From the NCBI RefSeq assembly GCF_006965485.1, contig NZ_CP041360.1, positions 8,412,501-8,476,500 on the forward strand: a stretch of DNA of 64,000 bases, read 5' to 3'. Source of the stretch: Spirosoma sp. KCTC 42546. GTDB lineage: Bacteria > Bacteroidota > Bacteroidia > Cytophagales > Spirosomataceae. Under the pieces are notes generated by a model. That model searched no databases. It saw nothing but the letters and a program-made list of their open reading frames with translations, and was not told the DNA's origin. A program made the position numbers and the translations under genes. Below, one piece after another: positions 1 to 8,844 of this stretch. Each line of letters begins with the position of its first letter. Positions within the stretch are counted from its first letter, which is position 1.

Positions 1-1155
1 CTGCTATCATCCGTAAATTATGGCGATGCAGTTGGAGGCTCAATCGGTGTTTTTGCTCGCTATGATCGCACAATGTGGTACATGCAGGCCGAAGCAACCC
101 AGGGAAAATATTCATTGGCAAACACAAACATAAGTGGGACCACAGGCAGCTTTCCGACCTATCCAAGCGCAATACGAACGGATATCCGCCTGATTGCAGG
201 CGTTAAACCATTACCCTGGCTTCGGTTAAGTGCTGGCTTAACGGGCGTTTTCAATCGGTGGAAGCAATCGGACTATGCCAGTAGCATTCAGACCTATCAG
301 CAATACAGTCAGCAGTACCCAGCAGACAAGGAGAGGTATTTAGGCTTTGTTGAGCAGTATCAAACCGCTAGTGATCTTCAGAAAAGTTACAAGAAGACAA
401 ATATAGAAGGTCAACTAGGCATTGGTACTGACATAGGTGGCCTAACCCTCGATCTGACGTATGCTCACAATATTACTCCTGTTGTTAATGGCATTACCAC
501 CCAGAACCAGACGTATTCGTTTCGACAGCAATATGGGTATTGGGCACTGGGAATAGGCTACAAACTTTTTCCATTAAAACAGCACTTACTAGCTCCTCGC
601 AAAAACAAGGCCTTTGAACGCCTGCAAAAGGATATACCTTTCTATAGGAATGAATTTCATGTGTCAGTTGGCCTCCTGGGTGAAGATATTGGCAGTCGAC
701 TTATTTACGAGAATCGCTATACGCGTTACCTGACACGACGAGTTGGCCTAACCGGCGGATTGACGTTCTCAACTAGTTTTCCAGGCAATGCTGATCGTTC
801 CAATTATACGCCGTTGACAAATCAGTATATGTTACTGGCCGGAGTTCGGCTACTGCCCCTCTATAGTCGTCGGCATACGATAGGCCTGACAACGGGTCCG
901 CTCCTCATGTACACGAATGAGCTACGGGCTGGAACTAGTACCACTCAATCAGCAAACGGTCAGGTCATTCGTTATCTGGACCTTAATCAGCATGCTGCCA
1001 TCAATCAATTGTCAATGGGTTGGCATAGCAGTTTTGATTATCACCTTGCGCTTACGGATCGCCTGATTGCTGGCCCCTGGCTTCGGATGATTGGAGACTC
1101 ATTCCTCGTTCCAGATTACGTCAATTTTGGTATTCAAGCCGGTTATCGCTTCTAA
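1..1155 (+). CDS. Outer-membrane beta-barrel protein, 5' end outside window
   Basis: The frame is open from the first base, so the true start lies upstream and at least 384 residues are visible. The protein is rich in alternating hydrophobic/polar strands with many Tyr, Gly and Thr and ends in a Tyr-Arg-Phe C-terminus, as outer-membrane barrels do. The visible part looks like two barrel segments. One ends near nt 580 with an aromatic strand, and a basic, proline-containing linker at about nt 586-650 leads into a second strand-rich segment. It is followed after 6 bp by another barrel protein, so the two are probably co-transcribed. I do not recognise a specific family. Ligand and role are unknown; the barrel assignment is inferred from composition and strand pattern only. 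Confidence 0.6.
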   Translation: MLSSVNYGDAVGGSIGVFARYDRTMWYMQAEATQGKYSLANTNISGTTGSFPTYPSAIRTDIRLIAGVKPLPWLRLSAGLTGVFNRWKQSDYASSIQTYQQYSQQYPADKERYLGFVEQYQTASDLQKSYKKTNIEGQLGIGTDIGGLTLDLTYAHNITPVVNGITTQNQTYSFRQQYGYWALGIGYKLFPLKQHLLAPRKNKAFERLQKDIPFYRNEFHVSVGLLGEDIGSRLIYENRYTRYLTRRVGLTGGLTFSTSFPGNADRSNYTPLTNQYMLLAGVRLLPLYSRRHTIGLTTGPLLMYTNELRAGTSTTQSANGQVIRYLDLNQHAAINQLSMGWHSSFDYHLALTDRLIAGPWLRMIGDSFLVPDYVNFGIQAGYRF

Positions 1156-1161
1156 AACATC

Positions 1162-2334
1162 ATGAAAAATATATTGATTTTCTGTTTACTCATCAGTAGT
1201 AGGGCAATAGCCCAACTCCCTAACCACCAACGCTTTGAGGCAGAAATGGGCGTTTCGGCACTAAACTTACCTACGCCTTATCGTTCCGGCTGGCATCTTC
1301 GGCAACAGGTAACCACCTATTTCCGGCCACGTCTAGGCCTCGCACTGGGAGTAGGCTGGGGTACATCCGCCAACAATGATCCACTTAACAGCACCGATCC
1401 AGCTTCTGCTGGCTCCTCCCAACCCGACCCAGCTCAGCTACCAACATTTTACAGACGGCAGGATCGTATGACTGACTTTTCGGTAGTTGCGTTACCCATT
1501 CTAACAAATCACCATCAGGTAAAAATACATCTTGGTTTATCGGTTTATCGCTCTCGTGAAGTAGGCGTTGATCGCCTTATCCAGGAAGATCCCCGTTCTC
1601 CATTGTACCGGGTTGTTGGAAAATTTACCGACACCCGCCGAGTGGTACCAATGGCTGCGCTGAGTTATGACTATCGGCTTTCGTCACGCTGGGGACTTGG
1701 CATTAATAGTACAGCTTATTTTACCGGCGACGGACAACCTACAACTACACTAGGCTTACGGGGCACTTACCGTTTTGGACTGCTGGCAGACTCACTTGGT
1801 ATGAAACCTATTCCCTGGGGCGATCTGCGGGCAGGTATTCGACTTGGTACCAGCGTAGTCAGCCAAAATAAAATGGGGCCAGGTGGACGCTATAGGACGC
1901 GTTTTATTGGTGGACTTTGGGCAGAGTTACCCTTATCACTAACCTGGGCAGTTCGTGGTGAGCTGAATTATGCACAGCGCGGCTATAAGTCTGTTGAGGT
2001 ATTAGCAGGAAACACCCGGTATCTATCGAGTTTTGCGAGTCTTAATTACCTCGAGTTACCCTTGTTATTTCGGCACGAGGTTGCGTACCGATGGCACCTT
2101 TACACAGGACCCTATCTGGCATTTTTCCTGAATGGGTACTCGGAGACCGAAGGCACACGAAATGGACCAATTCAACCCCATACAAGTAGTGGTTTAATGA
2201 TTGGTACATCATACACGATAACCGAGCGCATTTCGGTCGATTTACGCTATCAACGTGATTTGGTTCAAATTTCCAGCACGCCATACGCTGGTTTTCACTC
2301 ATTTCAGCTAACAATGGGCTGGGCCTTCAACTAA
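1162..2334 (+). CDS. Outer-membrane beta-barrel protein (porin-family-like)
   Basis: This 390-residue protein has a clear signal peptide (hydrophobic ILIFCLLISS followed by Ala-Gln, likely cut near residue 18). The rest is strand-rich and ends in Gly-Trp-Ala-Phe-Asn, typical of a barrel terminus. The region after about residue 215 resembles the PorT / 'outer membrane beta-barrel domain' families common in Bacteroidota, with paired strands of the form LNYLELPLLFRHEV. It starts 6 bp after the stop of the preceding barrel gene, which implies one operon. No catalytic motif is seen. Likely function is structural or transport at the outer membrane; substrate unknown. Confidence 0.6.
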   Translation: MKNILIFCLLISSRAIAQLPNHQRFEAEMGVSALNLPTPYRSGWHLRQQVTTYFRPRLGLALGVGWGTSANNDPLNSTDPASAGSSQPDPAQLPTFYRRQDRMTDFSVVALPILTNHHQVKIHLGLSVYRSREVGVDRLIQEDPRSPLYRVVGKFTDTRRVVPMAALSYDYRLSSRWGLGINSTAYFTGDGQPTTTLGLRGTYRFGLLADSLGMKPIPWGDLRAGIRLGTSVVSQNKMGPGGRYRTRFIGGLWAELPLSLTWAVRGELNYAQRGYKSVEVLAGNTRYLSSFASLNYLELPLLFRHEVAYRWHLYTGPYLAFFLNGYSETEGTRNGPIQPHTSSGLMIGTSYTITERISVDLRYQRDLVQISSTPYAGFHSFQLTMGWAFN

Positions 2335-2342
2335 AGGCTACC

Positions 2343-3698
2343 CTACAGCGTGCCATTTTTCATTTTGTTCAGTGTTGCCTCCAGCGAAGCAGACATTGGT
2401 GTACCTCTATCCTTTTCTTTTTTAACGGCTTTTGTTTGCCATTCCAAAGCCTCTTCTTTTCGCCCAAGCCAGTACAGAATATGCGCATAGGTATCCATCA
2501 GGCTTCCATCTTCCCGATACTCCAGCGTACGCTTTGACCAGGTTAGCGCTTTGTTAAGATAGACCGAGTCACGCGTTAGCTCCTGAAAATCCCAGGCGGC
2601 CTGGTTCAGTGCACTTACAAACCGTTGCGTATTAGGAAAGGCCATCGTCGTAATTACCTGACCGTTAAGCGGAGCCTTAGTAACAGCTCCAGTAGGCTGA
2701 GTGAATTCACCCCGCATCCGACGCTGGTGATCTAGCTCGTCTAGTTTCTGAACAGAGTCAACCCGGGCCGTCATAAACTGCTTGTCATAATAGTCTGATG
2801 CCAGCCTCAGGTATCGAAGCGTGTCCTGAATGCCTCGATAATAGCGCATCATAACCCACTCTCGGGCTGCTAGTCCATTTTTGGTATCGTTCTGGTACGT
2901 TCGTTGCCGGAATATGGCCGTCCGCTCAGCCAAGGATACATTCTTTTCTTTGATTGCCTTCCGAAGTGAGTTATTGACAATGCGATTATTTAGCTCAACG
3001 GCTTTGTTCCAGCCAACGGCTTTATAAAGGCTATCCGTTTTGGCGTAATTACGTCTGAATACAAAATCAGCTTTACTATCTACTACAGGTCCTTGTTCAA
3101 AAATAAACCGAAGCACCTGGCCAGACTGTAGAGAATCAGCGGGTAGACTCATAAGGTACGCATCTAACGGCTCGTTTGTCGATAAACCCATTTCGCGTAA
3201 GCGATCAATGTACGTTCGCATGAATTGGGGGGAGCGTTCGCCTTGGGCATACGCTTCCGTCAACGATTTTAACGGCTGTTCTTTGTTCTTTGTAAGGGCC
3301 TCTTCCGCTTTTTCCAGATAAAGCCGGTCAAAACTGGTACTACCACAATAGCGGACAAGCGGGTTTTCATCGGCATCCATAAATAGCGATGATGGTATAC
3401 ACTCAACGTCTAATTTTTCGGCAAGCTCTTTACCAATCCCGGTTGTTCCATCGGTTCGAAAACTAATAAAATGCATCGCGAATTTCTCCCGCACGAGTGG
3501 ACTGGTAAATGCCGTAGATGCAACGTCGGTACAGGCCCCACAACTCGGCCTGTCGAAATGCAGGAACAGCAGTTTCTTCTCTTTTTTTGCTTTCTTTAAG
3601 GCATCGTCCCAACTACCTTTTTCAAAAACAATGCCTTGTGCCGATAAAAGCTGAGGTATCAATGCAAACAAAAGCAGGAATGGATAGCGTAATTTCAT
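2343..3698 (-). CDS. Secreted thioredoxin-fold protein with long C-terminal domain
   Basis: This 451-residue protein starts with a signal peptide (MKLRYPFLLLFALIPQLLSA), which is why this ATG is preferred over an in-frame start 25 codons upstream. A thioredoxin-like domain follows (about residues 22-140). Its active-site motif is Cys-Gly-Ala-Cys at 53-56, after a strand with FLHFDRPSCG, and a later cis-Pro region reads CIPSS. The remaining ~300 residues are helical and TPR-like, ending in a segment about task-per-step repeats (YAHILYWLGRKEEALEWQ). It is probably a periplasmic thiol-disulfide protein of the DUF255/thioredoxin_7 type. It is convergent with the upstream barrel gene, separated by 8 bp. 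The redox partner is unknown. Confidence 0.75.
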   Translation of the reverse strand: MKLRYPFLLLFALIPQLLSAQGIVFEKGSWDDALKKAKKEKKLLFLHFDRPSCGACTDVASTAFTSPLVREKFAMHFISFRTDGTTGIGKELAEKLDVECIPSSLFMDADENPLVRYCGSTSFDRLYLEKAEEALTKNKEQPLKSLTEAYAQGERSPQFMRTYIDRLREMGLSTNEPLDAYLMSLPADSLQSGQVLRFIFEQGPVVDSKADFVFRRNYAKTDSLYKAVGWNKAVELNNRIVNNSLRKAIKEKNVSLAERTAIFRQRTYQNDTKNGLAAREWVMMRYYRGIQDTLRYLRLASDYYDKQFMTARVDSVQKLDELDHQRRMRGEFTQPTGAVTKAPLNGQVITTMAFPNTQRFVSALNQAAWDFQELTRDSVYLNKALTWSKRTLEYREDGSLMDTYAHILYWLGRKEEALEWQTKAVKKEKDRGTPMSASLEATLNKMKNGTL

Positions 3699-3902
3699 AC
3701 GATGTATGGTATGGAGCGAGAGTTGAGTGTATGCATGGAAACATGGTCTACAAATCAACAATCCAAACAACACAATTACAAGTTAATCATCTTTAGAATA
3801 TATTAATAAGTGCGATATAAAACGCATCAATTAGCTAATACTAGGTCCTTTAAACAGTGTTTCTTTGTTTATCGGCTTTAGTGTATTTCTTCTCTATTCA
3901 TT

Positions 3903-4688
3903 ATGACAAACGCCTTTCTGATAATTGATGCCCAATACGATTTCTGTGATCCAGATGGTGCCTTGTTTGTGCCAGGTGCCGAGCAGGACGTTGATCGAAT
4001 AGCAACCCTCATTAAGCAACACGCCGATCAGATTGACCATATTGTTGTTACGCTCGATACACATCATGTGCTAGACATTGCGCATCCCTTATTCTGGCAG
4101 GATTACTCAGGCAAGCACCCAGCGCCATTTACGCAAATCACTGGCGCCGATATTGATGCAGGTCGATGGATAGCACGTTTTTCGACTGAGAAAGCAAAAC
4201 AGTACGTTCATGACCTCGAAGCCGACGGACAGTTTACTCATTTCATCTGGCCTGAACACTGTTTGGTTGGCTCTCGTGGAGCAGCCTTGCATGATAGTCT
4301 ATTTGATGCACTGAAGGGCTGGTCAAGCCAGCGAGACCTCGATTATGTAGCCGTACAGAAAGGGTTGTACCCTTTATCAGAACACTTCGGTATTTTTCGG
4401 GCGCAGGTGCCCGATCCAGCGATTCCTGAAACTCAACTCAATACGGCTCTTATTGCCGATTTGGTGCGCTTTGATAACGTTTACCTAATGGGAGAAGCTA
4501 AATCTCACTGTGTGGCAAATAGCCTCAAACAGTTGCTGGATTTTGCACCCGAACTTGTTCCGAAACTGGTTGTCGTGACTGATTGTATGTCGGATGTTAC
4601 AGGGTTAGGCTATCTGGCCGACTCCATTTACGCCGAGGCCCAGGCCCGAAACGTCCGTTTTGTGGAATCAGGCGGGGTTTTCAACTAA
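3903..4688 (+). CDS. Isochorismatase-fold cysteine hydrolase, nicotinamidase-like
   Basis: The 261-residue cytoplasmic protein has the isochorismatase/nicotinamidase fold. The catalytic triad is visible as Asp9 (LIIDAQYDF), Lys153 (VAVQKGLYP) and Cys203 (AKSHCVANS). Metal-site residues as in PncA are also suggested: Asp52 and His54 in LDTHH, and His119 in WPEHC. Family members hydrolyse nicotinamide to nicotinate for NAD salvage, but the length (about 50 residues more than E. coli PncA) and the wider family leave the substrate open. It ends 22 bp before the ATG of the Lon-N domain gene, so the two may be co-transcribed. Confidence 0.75.
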   Translation: MTNAFLIIDAQYDFCDPDGALFVPGAEQDVDRIATLIKQHADQIDHIVVTLDTHHVLDIAHPLFWQDYSGKHPAPFTQITGADIDAGRWIARFSTEKAKQYVHDLEADGQFTHFIWPEHCLVGSRGAALHDSLFDALKGWSSQRDLDYVAVQKGLYPLSEHFGIFRAQVPDPAIPETQLNTALIADLVRFDNVYLMGEAKSHCVANSLKQLLDFAPELVPKLVVVTDCMSDVTGLGYLADSIYAEAQARNVRFVESGGVFN

Positions 4689-4710
4689 AAACTCGTACCT
4701 TTTCGGCGTT

Positions 4711-5340
4711 ATGGAAAAGACGCTCTCCCTATTTCCTCTCAACCTGATTGTTTATCCTGGCGAGGATCTGAATCTTCATATTTTTGAACCGCGCTATCGC
4801 CAGCTTATCAATGAGTGCCTGGAGGAAGAACGCACATTTGGCATTCCAGCCTTTATTAATAATAAACTTCCCGGTTATGGTACCGAGATGCACGTGACAA
4901 CGCTGCATAAACGCTACCCCGATGGGCGAATGGACATTAAATCAAAGGGGCTGGGTGTTTTTCGATTAGTGAATTTTGAGAACCCGGTACCCGGAAAGCT
5001 TTACGCTGGTGGTGAGGTGGAATTAGTTGAACCCGGCGACGGGTACAGTGCACACGCGACGGCCCTGGCCGAGCGACTGGAGCGATTATATGGACTACTA
5101 CAAATTGAAACAGACTATAAATCGACAGTAGAAAACCTATCGTATAAAGTTGCCCATAAGGTTGGGCTATCGGTAGAGCAGGAATATGAACTACTTACTC
5201 TGGAAACCGAAGCTGAACGTCAGCTTTTTCTGATCCAGCACCTAAATACCGTATTGCCCGTAGTATCGGATATGGAGCGCACAAAACAGCGTATCCGCAT
5301 GAACGGCCATTTCAAAAATCTTGACCCGCTAAATTTTTAG
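4711..5340 (+). CDS. LON peptidase substrate-binding (Lon N-terminal) domain protein
   Basis: This 209-residue protein consists of the Lon N-terminal (LAN/LON) domain alone. The conserved start reads FPLNLIVYPGEDLNLHIFEP followed by RYRQL, and the helical C-terminal half has no AAA+ or protease domain. An in-frame ATG 17 codons upstream would overlap the preceding stop, so the internal ATG giving MEKTLSLFPL is preferred. Stand-alone Lon-N proteins are common in bacteria, and their role in substrate recognition is not settled. A long inverted repeat follows its stop. Confidence 0.8.
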   Translation: MEKTLSLFPLNLIVYPGEDLNLHIFEPRYRQLINECLEEERTFGIPAFINNKLPGYGTEMHVTTLHKRYPDGRMDIKSKGLGVFRLVNFENPVPGKLYAGGEVELVEPGDGYSAHATALAERLERLYGLLQIETDYKSTVENLSYKVAHKVGLSVEQEYELLTLETEAERQLFLIQHLNTVLPVVSDMERTKQRIRMNGHFKNLDPLNF

Positions 5341-5343
5341 GGA

Positions 5344-5430
5344 TTAGTGGAGTAGGTGAAGTGAGTGTAGAGGTCCTGTATGTGCAATTCACTTTACCTA
5401 CTCCACTTACTAGACCTACTCCACCAATTT
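5344..5430. repeat. Intergenic inverted repeat, GTGGAGTAG word family
   Basis: Arms at 5344-5364 and 5389-5409 match over 21 nt with two mismatches. The left side reads as successive 9-nt words (GTGGAGTAG, GTGAAGTGA, GTGTAGAGG), and further copies of the complementary word continue to about 5430. It lies between convergent genes, so it may end transcription from both sides. No T-run follows the stem. Confidence 0.7.
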
Positions 5431-5437
5431 CACTAAC

Positions 5438-6589
5438 TTAATTCTTCTCTTCAATTTTCCCGATTTTCTTGGCTCGTTTCGGTAGCTGTTCAGCAAGTTC
5501 CTGTAAATTTTTTATTGGCGGGCGTGGTTTTTCAGCTTCGCCGATTAGAAATCCGTAGGGTTTGAGTGAGTCAACCTCATCGAAAATAACTTTTAGAATC
5601 GCGGTTAATGGTAGGGCTAAAACCAAGCCGGGAAGACCCCAGATGTTTTCCCACAAAATGAGGACTACAATGGCTGCCAACGGATTAATACTGACTTTAG
5701 AGCCAATAATGTAGGGGGTAATAAAGTTACCTTCCAGCGTTTGTACGAACAGAAAAACACCAATTACACCCAATGCTTTGAGTGGATTGTCCTGCGTAAC
5801 TAAGGTGTAGGCAGCGGGTAATAAAGAGCCCATAGAAAGACCAAAGTAGGGAATCAATACTAAACAGGCTCCGAAGAATCCGAAGAAAATAGCATAGTCC
5901 ACCCCTAGAATGAGCAGGCCAACGGTCATGAGGGTACCAATGATCAGAATAACCAGCACCAGACCCGCCAGATAATCTTTTACGACTTCGTAAATTCCTT
6001 TCATTACACTATCAATCTTGGACCGGCGTAAATCACTGAAGGCTTTATAAAAGAACGACCGGAAGAAATCGCGATAGAGCAAAAAGAAGAAGGAAAAAAT
6101 TAACACCAGAAATAGATTGGTAATGATGTTGGTTGTAGCCAATAGGGTTGAGGTCAGGATAGTGCCGCCTTCTGCCAGGCCCTGACTGAGGTATTTTTTT
6201 ACTTCAGTTACCTGACGCTGTCGATTTATATTTAAGCGTTTATCGGCAAAGGTTTGTATACTGTCGATGTATTCATTACCTCGTTGAGCGAATTTGGGAA
6301 GAACTTCAGCAAAGCTGCTGATCTGTACTGAAATGCCATAGAACAAACCTGTTAGTATAGCCAGGGATAATAATAAGCAGAGGACAATTGCTAGTACCCG
6401 TGGTACTTTCCAGTTTTCGAACCTTTGCACCAGCGGAAATAGCAGGACAGCAAATAAAATGGCAAATACCAGAGGAATAAGCAGCCCCTCCAGCACATGA
6501 AGGCCATAAACGATAATAACTAATGAAAGCAGTACGCAGGCAAGTTTTGCATAGGAAGGTAATTGAACCTCCGGAAAGCGATTATTCAT
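5438..6589 (-). CDS. AI-2E family transporter (permease)
   Basis: A 383-residue polytopic inner-membrane protein of the AI-2E transporter / YdiK-PerM family. Two close N-terminal membrane segments (about 17-55) precede a third at about 64-88. A polar central region (QISSFAEVLPKFAQRGNEYI) follows, then a cluster of C-terminal membrane segments with the family's GLLILGVDYAIFFGFFGA and NFITPYIIGSKV-type motifs. The start giving MNNRFPEVQL is chosen because it leaves the usual short cytoplasmic N-terminus; an ATG 15 codons upstream is possible. Despite the name, most members have no proven autoinducer transport; some export other molecules. Confidence 0.85.
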   Translation of the reverse strand: MNNRFPEVQLPSYAKLACVLLSLVIIVYGLHVLEGLLIPLVFAILFAVLLFPLVQRFENWKVPRVLAIVLCLLLSLAILTGLFYGISVQISSFAEVLPKFAQRGNEYIDSIQTFADKRLNINRQRQVTEVKKYLSQGLAEGGTILTSTLLATTNIITNLFLVLIFSFFFLLYRDFFRSFFYKAFSDLRRSKIDSVMKGIYEVVKDYLAGLVLVILIIGTLMTVGLLILGVDYAIFFGFFGACLVLIPYFGLSMGSLLPAAYTLVTQDNPLKALGVIGVFLFVQTLEGNFITPYIIGSKVSINPLAAIVVLILWENIWGLPGLVLALPLTAILKVIFDEVDSLKPYGFLIGEAEKPRPPIKNLQELAEQLPKRAKKIGKIEEKN

Positions 6590-6758
6590 AGTGGCAGGTA
6601 ATAACCGACGATGGCTTATTGTTATTGGTAGCATTCGGTTAGATTCCCTACCTAGCCAACCATCTACCCTAGGCTTTAGTTTGGGTAATTAACATTCTTT
6701 AGTGAGATTAGTAATCTCATTCTCAATTAGAAATAAAGCAACGTATTTGTGACGAAGC

Positions 6759-6776
6759 TGTTAAGTTTTTGTTAAG
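6759..6776 (+). promoter_or_regulatory. Pho-box-like direct repeat upstream of response regulator
   Basis: Two identical heptamers TGTTAAG (6759-6765 and 6770-6776) are separated by TTTT, so they repeat every 11 bp. This is the geometry of OmpR/PhoB-type binding sites. It lies about 55-105 bp upstream of the possible starts of the PhoB-like regulator, consistent with autoregulation. No second copy was noticed elsewhere in the window. Confidence 0.4.
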
Positions 6777-6881
6777 GATGCGTTTAGCATTGGTAACGTT
6801 GAGGATAAGCCACGTAACTTCGGGCTGCCGATGGTACGGCAATCTACTAACGTAGGTCATACTCACCAACTCTCACTTCGT

Positions 6882-7595
6882 ATGAGTGCCGCTAAAGCTG
6901 CTCAACCCCTGCACCGCGTTTTAGTCGTAGACGACGACGCCGACATCGTTGAGATGCTCGAATATAACCTCAACAAAGAGGGGTACGAGGTTCGTACAGC
7001 AACCGATGGACGGAAAGCCATCGACATTGCGAAAACGTACCTGCCTGAACTCGTACTGCTCGATATTATGATGCCTCATCTGGATGGCATTGAAACAGGG
7101 CGGCAACTACGCGATATCGCTGAATTGCGCCAAACGTATATTCTCTACCTGACCGCTCGTTCGGAAGAATACTCCGAAGTTGCCGCTTTTGACGTAGGTG
7201 CCGACGATTATATTACAAAACCGATTAAGCCTCGCGCTCTGATGAGCCGGATTAACGCCCTGTTTCGGCGTGAAGCACAGAAGGCAGACCCAGGCGAACA
7301 AATTACCATTGCCGACCTGCTAATTAACCGGAAGAATTATTCAGTTAGCCAGAACGACAAGTCAATCATTTTACCAAAGAAAGAGTTTGAGCTACTGTTT
7401 TTTCTGGCACAGCACCCTAATAAAGTCTGTAGCCGGGAAGAATTGCTTCAAAAAATCTGGGGGGCCGACATTTACGTGCTCGAACGTACGGTAGACGTAC
7501 ACATCCGAAAACTGCGCGAAAAAATTGGCGACACTCACATCCGAACGCTTAAGGGTGTAGGCTATATGTTTACCGATCAGCCAGAAATTGGTTGA
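6882..7595 (+). CDS. OmpR/PhoB-family response regulator
   Basis: The 237-residue regulator has a receiver domain with the acidic pocket DDDAD (17-21), phosphoacceptor Asp61 (LLDIMMPHLDG) and conserved Thr/Lys (LYLTARS, YITKPIKP). A winged-helix DNA-binding domain follows, with RTVDVHIRKLREKIG near its end. An ATG 17 codons upstream (6831) is in frame, but the chosen ATG gives the compact N-terminus usual in the family. The downstream histidine kinase is its likely partner. The sequence is of the PhoB/RprY kind found throughout Bacteroidota. The signal is not determined; phosphate is suggested only by family resemblance and the Pho-box-like repeat upstream. Confidence 0.85.
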   Translation: MSAAKAAQPLHRVLVVDDDADIVEMLEYNLNKEGYEVRTATDGRKAIDIAKTYLPELVLLDIMMPHLDGIETGRQLRDIAELRQTYILYLTARSEEYSEVAAFDVGADDYITKPIKPRALMSRINALFRREAQKADPGEQITIADLLINRKNYSVSQNDKSIILPKKEFELLFFLAQHPNKVCSREELLQKIWGADIYVLERTVDVHIRKLREKIGDTHIRTLKGVGYMFTDQPEIG

Positions 7596-7605
7596 ATCGA
7601 TGAAC

Positions 7606-7703
7606 TAGGTGGAGTGAGAGCAGTGAGTTAATTTTGTCATGTTACGAGTGTTACAAAATAGCTGGCGGCCGGCCCCACTACACCTACTGCACTCACTCCA
7701 CTA
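7606..7703. repeat. Intergenic inverted repeat, GTGGAGTGAG family
   Basis: An arm at 7606-7624 pairs with 7686-7703, differing by one inserted base and one mismatch. The loop of about 60 nt includes a GGCCGGCC palindrome. The repeat fills the gap between the response regulator and its kinase, so it may shape the relative expression of the two genes. Confidence 0.6.
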
Positions 7704-7714
7704 CTTAACCCTAC

Positions 7715-8749
7715 ATGTCTCTAAGTCCCCGCATCATTGCGCTTTTGCTGGCTTGCCTGATTTCAGCACTAACGCTGGCCTTCCTGACATTTGTTGAAGG
7801 AGTTACAAACACGATGCTGTTTGTCGTGGGGCTTTCGTCATTCGCTATCTCGTTTTTTCTGGTGCTTTATGCCATTGAGCTACTCGTGTTTCGGGAAGTC
7901 AATAAGATGTACAAAACGATTCACCAGCTTAAAATCCGTGACTTCAGCATCTCCCGAAAATCAATTATTAAAAACAATAATCCATTCAAAAAATTAAACG
8001 ACGAAATCTTTGTGTATGTCGCCCGGAAACAACGGGAGATTGACGAATTGAAGCGATTGGAACAATTTCGCCGGGAGTTTCTGGCAGACGTCTCGCACGA
8101 GCTAAAAACACCCATTTTTGCGGCTCAGGGCTTTATTCACACACTCATTGACGGGGCGGTTGACGATGAGAACGTTCGGGATAAGTTTCTCTCAAAAGCC
8201 GCCAAAAGTCTCGATGGACTCGATGCACTTGTCAAAGATCTGGTTGTTCTTTCGCAACTGGAAACTGGCGAAGTAAAAATGAGTTTTAGCCGAATTGACC
8301 TTGCTCATGTTACCCAGGAAGTTTTTGACCAGTTAGAAACAATTGCTCAGGCAAAAAAAGCATCGCTCACCCTACGAACAACCCAACCCGGCCCTGTATG
8401 GGTGAAAGCGGATCCGCAACGCATTATGCAGGTGATGACCAATTTGATTGAGAATGCGGTGAAATATGGCAATGAGAACGGTCGGGTTGTTGTGAATCTT
8501 GAAGAAGACAAAAAGCACATTCTGATATCCGTTCGGGACAATGGGCCCGGTATTCCGCCAGAGCACCTGAGTCGAATTTTTGAGCGGTTTTATCGCGTCG
8601 AAAAGAGTCGTTCTAAAGACCGGGGTGGTACGGGTCTGGGGTTAGCCATTGTGAAACACATTTTAAATGCCCACAAAGCCAAGATCACCGTAATGAGCAA
8701 AGTAGAGAAAGGCACGACCTTTCGCTTCAAGCTGGAGCGGATGGAATGA
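7715..8749 (+). CDS. Sensor histidine kinase, PhoR/RprX-like
   Basis: The 344-residue kinase has two membrane segments (about 8-28 and 33-56) with almost no periplasmic loop. A short linker leads to the HisKA domain with phosphoacceptor His128 (FLADVSHELKTP). The HATPase_c domain shows an N-box (NLIENAVKYG), a G1 box (DNGPGIP) and a G2 box (GGTGLGLAIV). The missing sensor loop suggests that it senses through the membrane or through a partner protein, as PhoR does. It follows the OmpR-type regulator by 119 bp and should phosphorylate it. Confidence 0.88.
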   Translation: MSLSPRIIALLLACLISALTLAFLTFVEGVTNTMLFVVGLSSFAISFFLVLYAIELLVFREVNKMYKTIHQLKIRDFSISRKSIIKNNNPFKKLNDEIFVYVARKQREIDELKRLEQFRREFLADVSHELKTPIFAAQGFIHTLIDGAVDDENVRDKFLSKAAKSLDGLDALVKDLVVLSQLETGEVKMSFSRIDLAHVTQEVFDQLETIAQAKKASLTLRTTQPGPVWVKADPQRIMQVMTNLIENAVKYGNENGRVVVNLEEDKKHILISVRDNGPGIPPEHLSRIFERFYRVEKSRSKDRGGTGLGLAIVKHILNAHKAKITVMSKVEKGTTFRFKLERME

Positions 8750-8760
8750 TGTTAAACGAA

Positions 8761-8830
8761 GTGAAGTAGTCAACGTACGTGCAGTAGATCCATTTATAGC
8801 ATACCGGTACACCTACTCTGATTACTTCAC
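8761..8830. repeat. Weak inverted repeat between convergent genes
   Basis: GTGAAGTA at 8761-8768 pairs with TACTTCAC at 8823-8830. Flanking bases belong to the same GTGAAGTAG/GTGGAGTTG word family seen at 5.3, 7.6 and 11.1 kb, but pairing decays towards the loop. It may be a degraded copy and may act as a bidirectional terminator. Confidence 0.45.
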
Positions 8831-8844
8831 CAACTCCACTTTCC

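Noticed and set aside
3774..3902. Regulatory RNA or riboswitch in the gap before the nicotinamidase-like gene
   Set aside because: The gap is short and A+T-rich with no stem of note.
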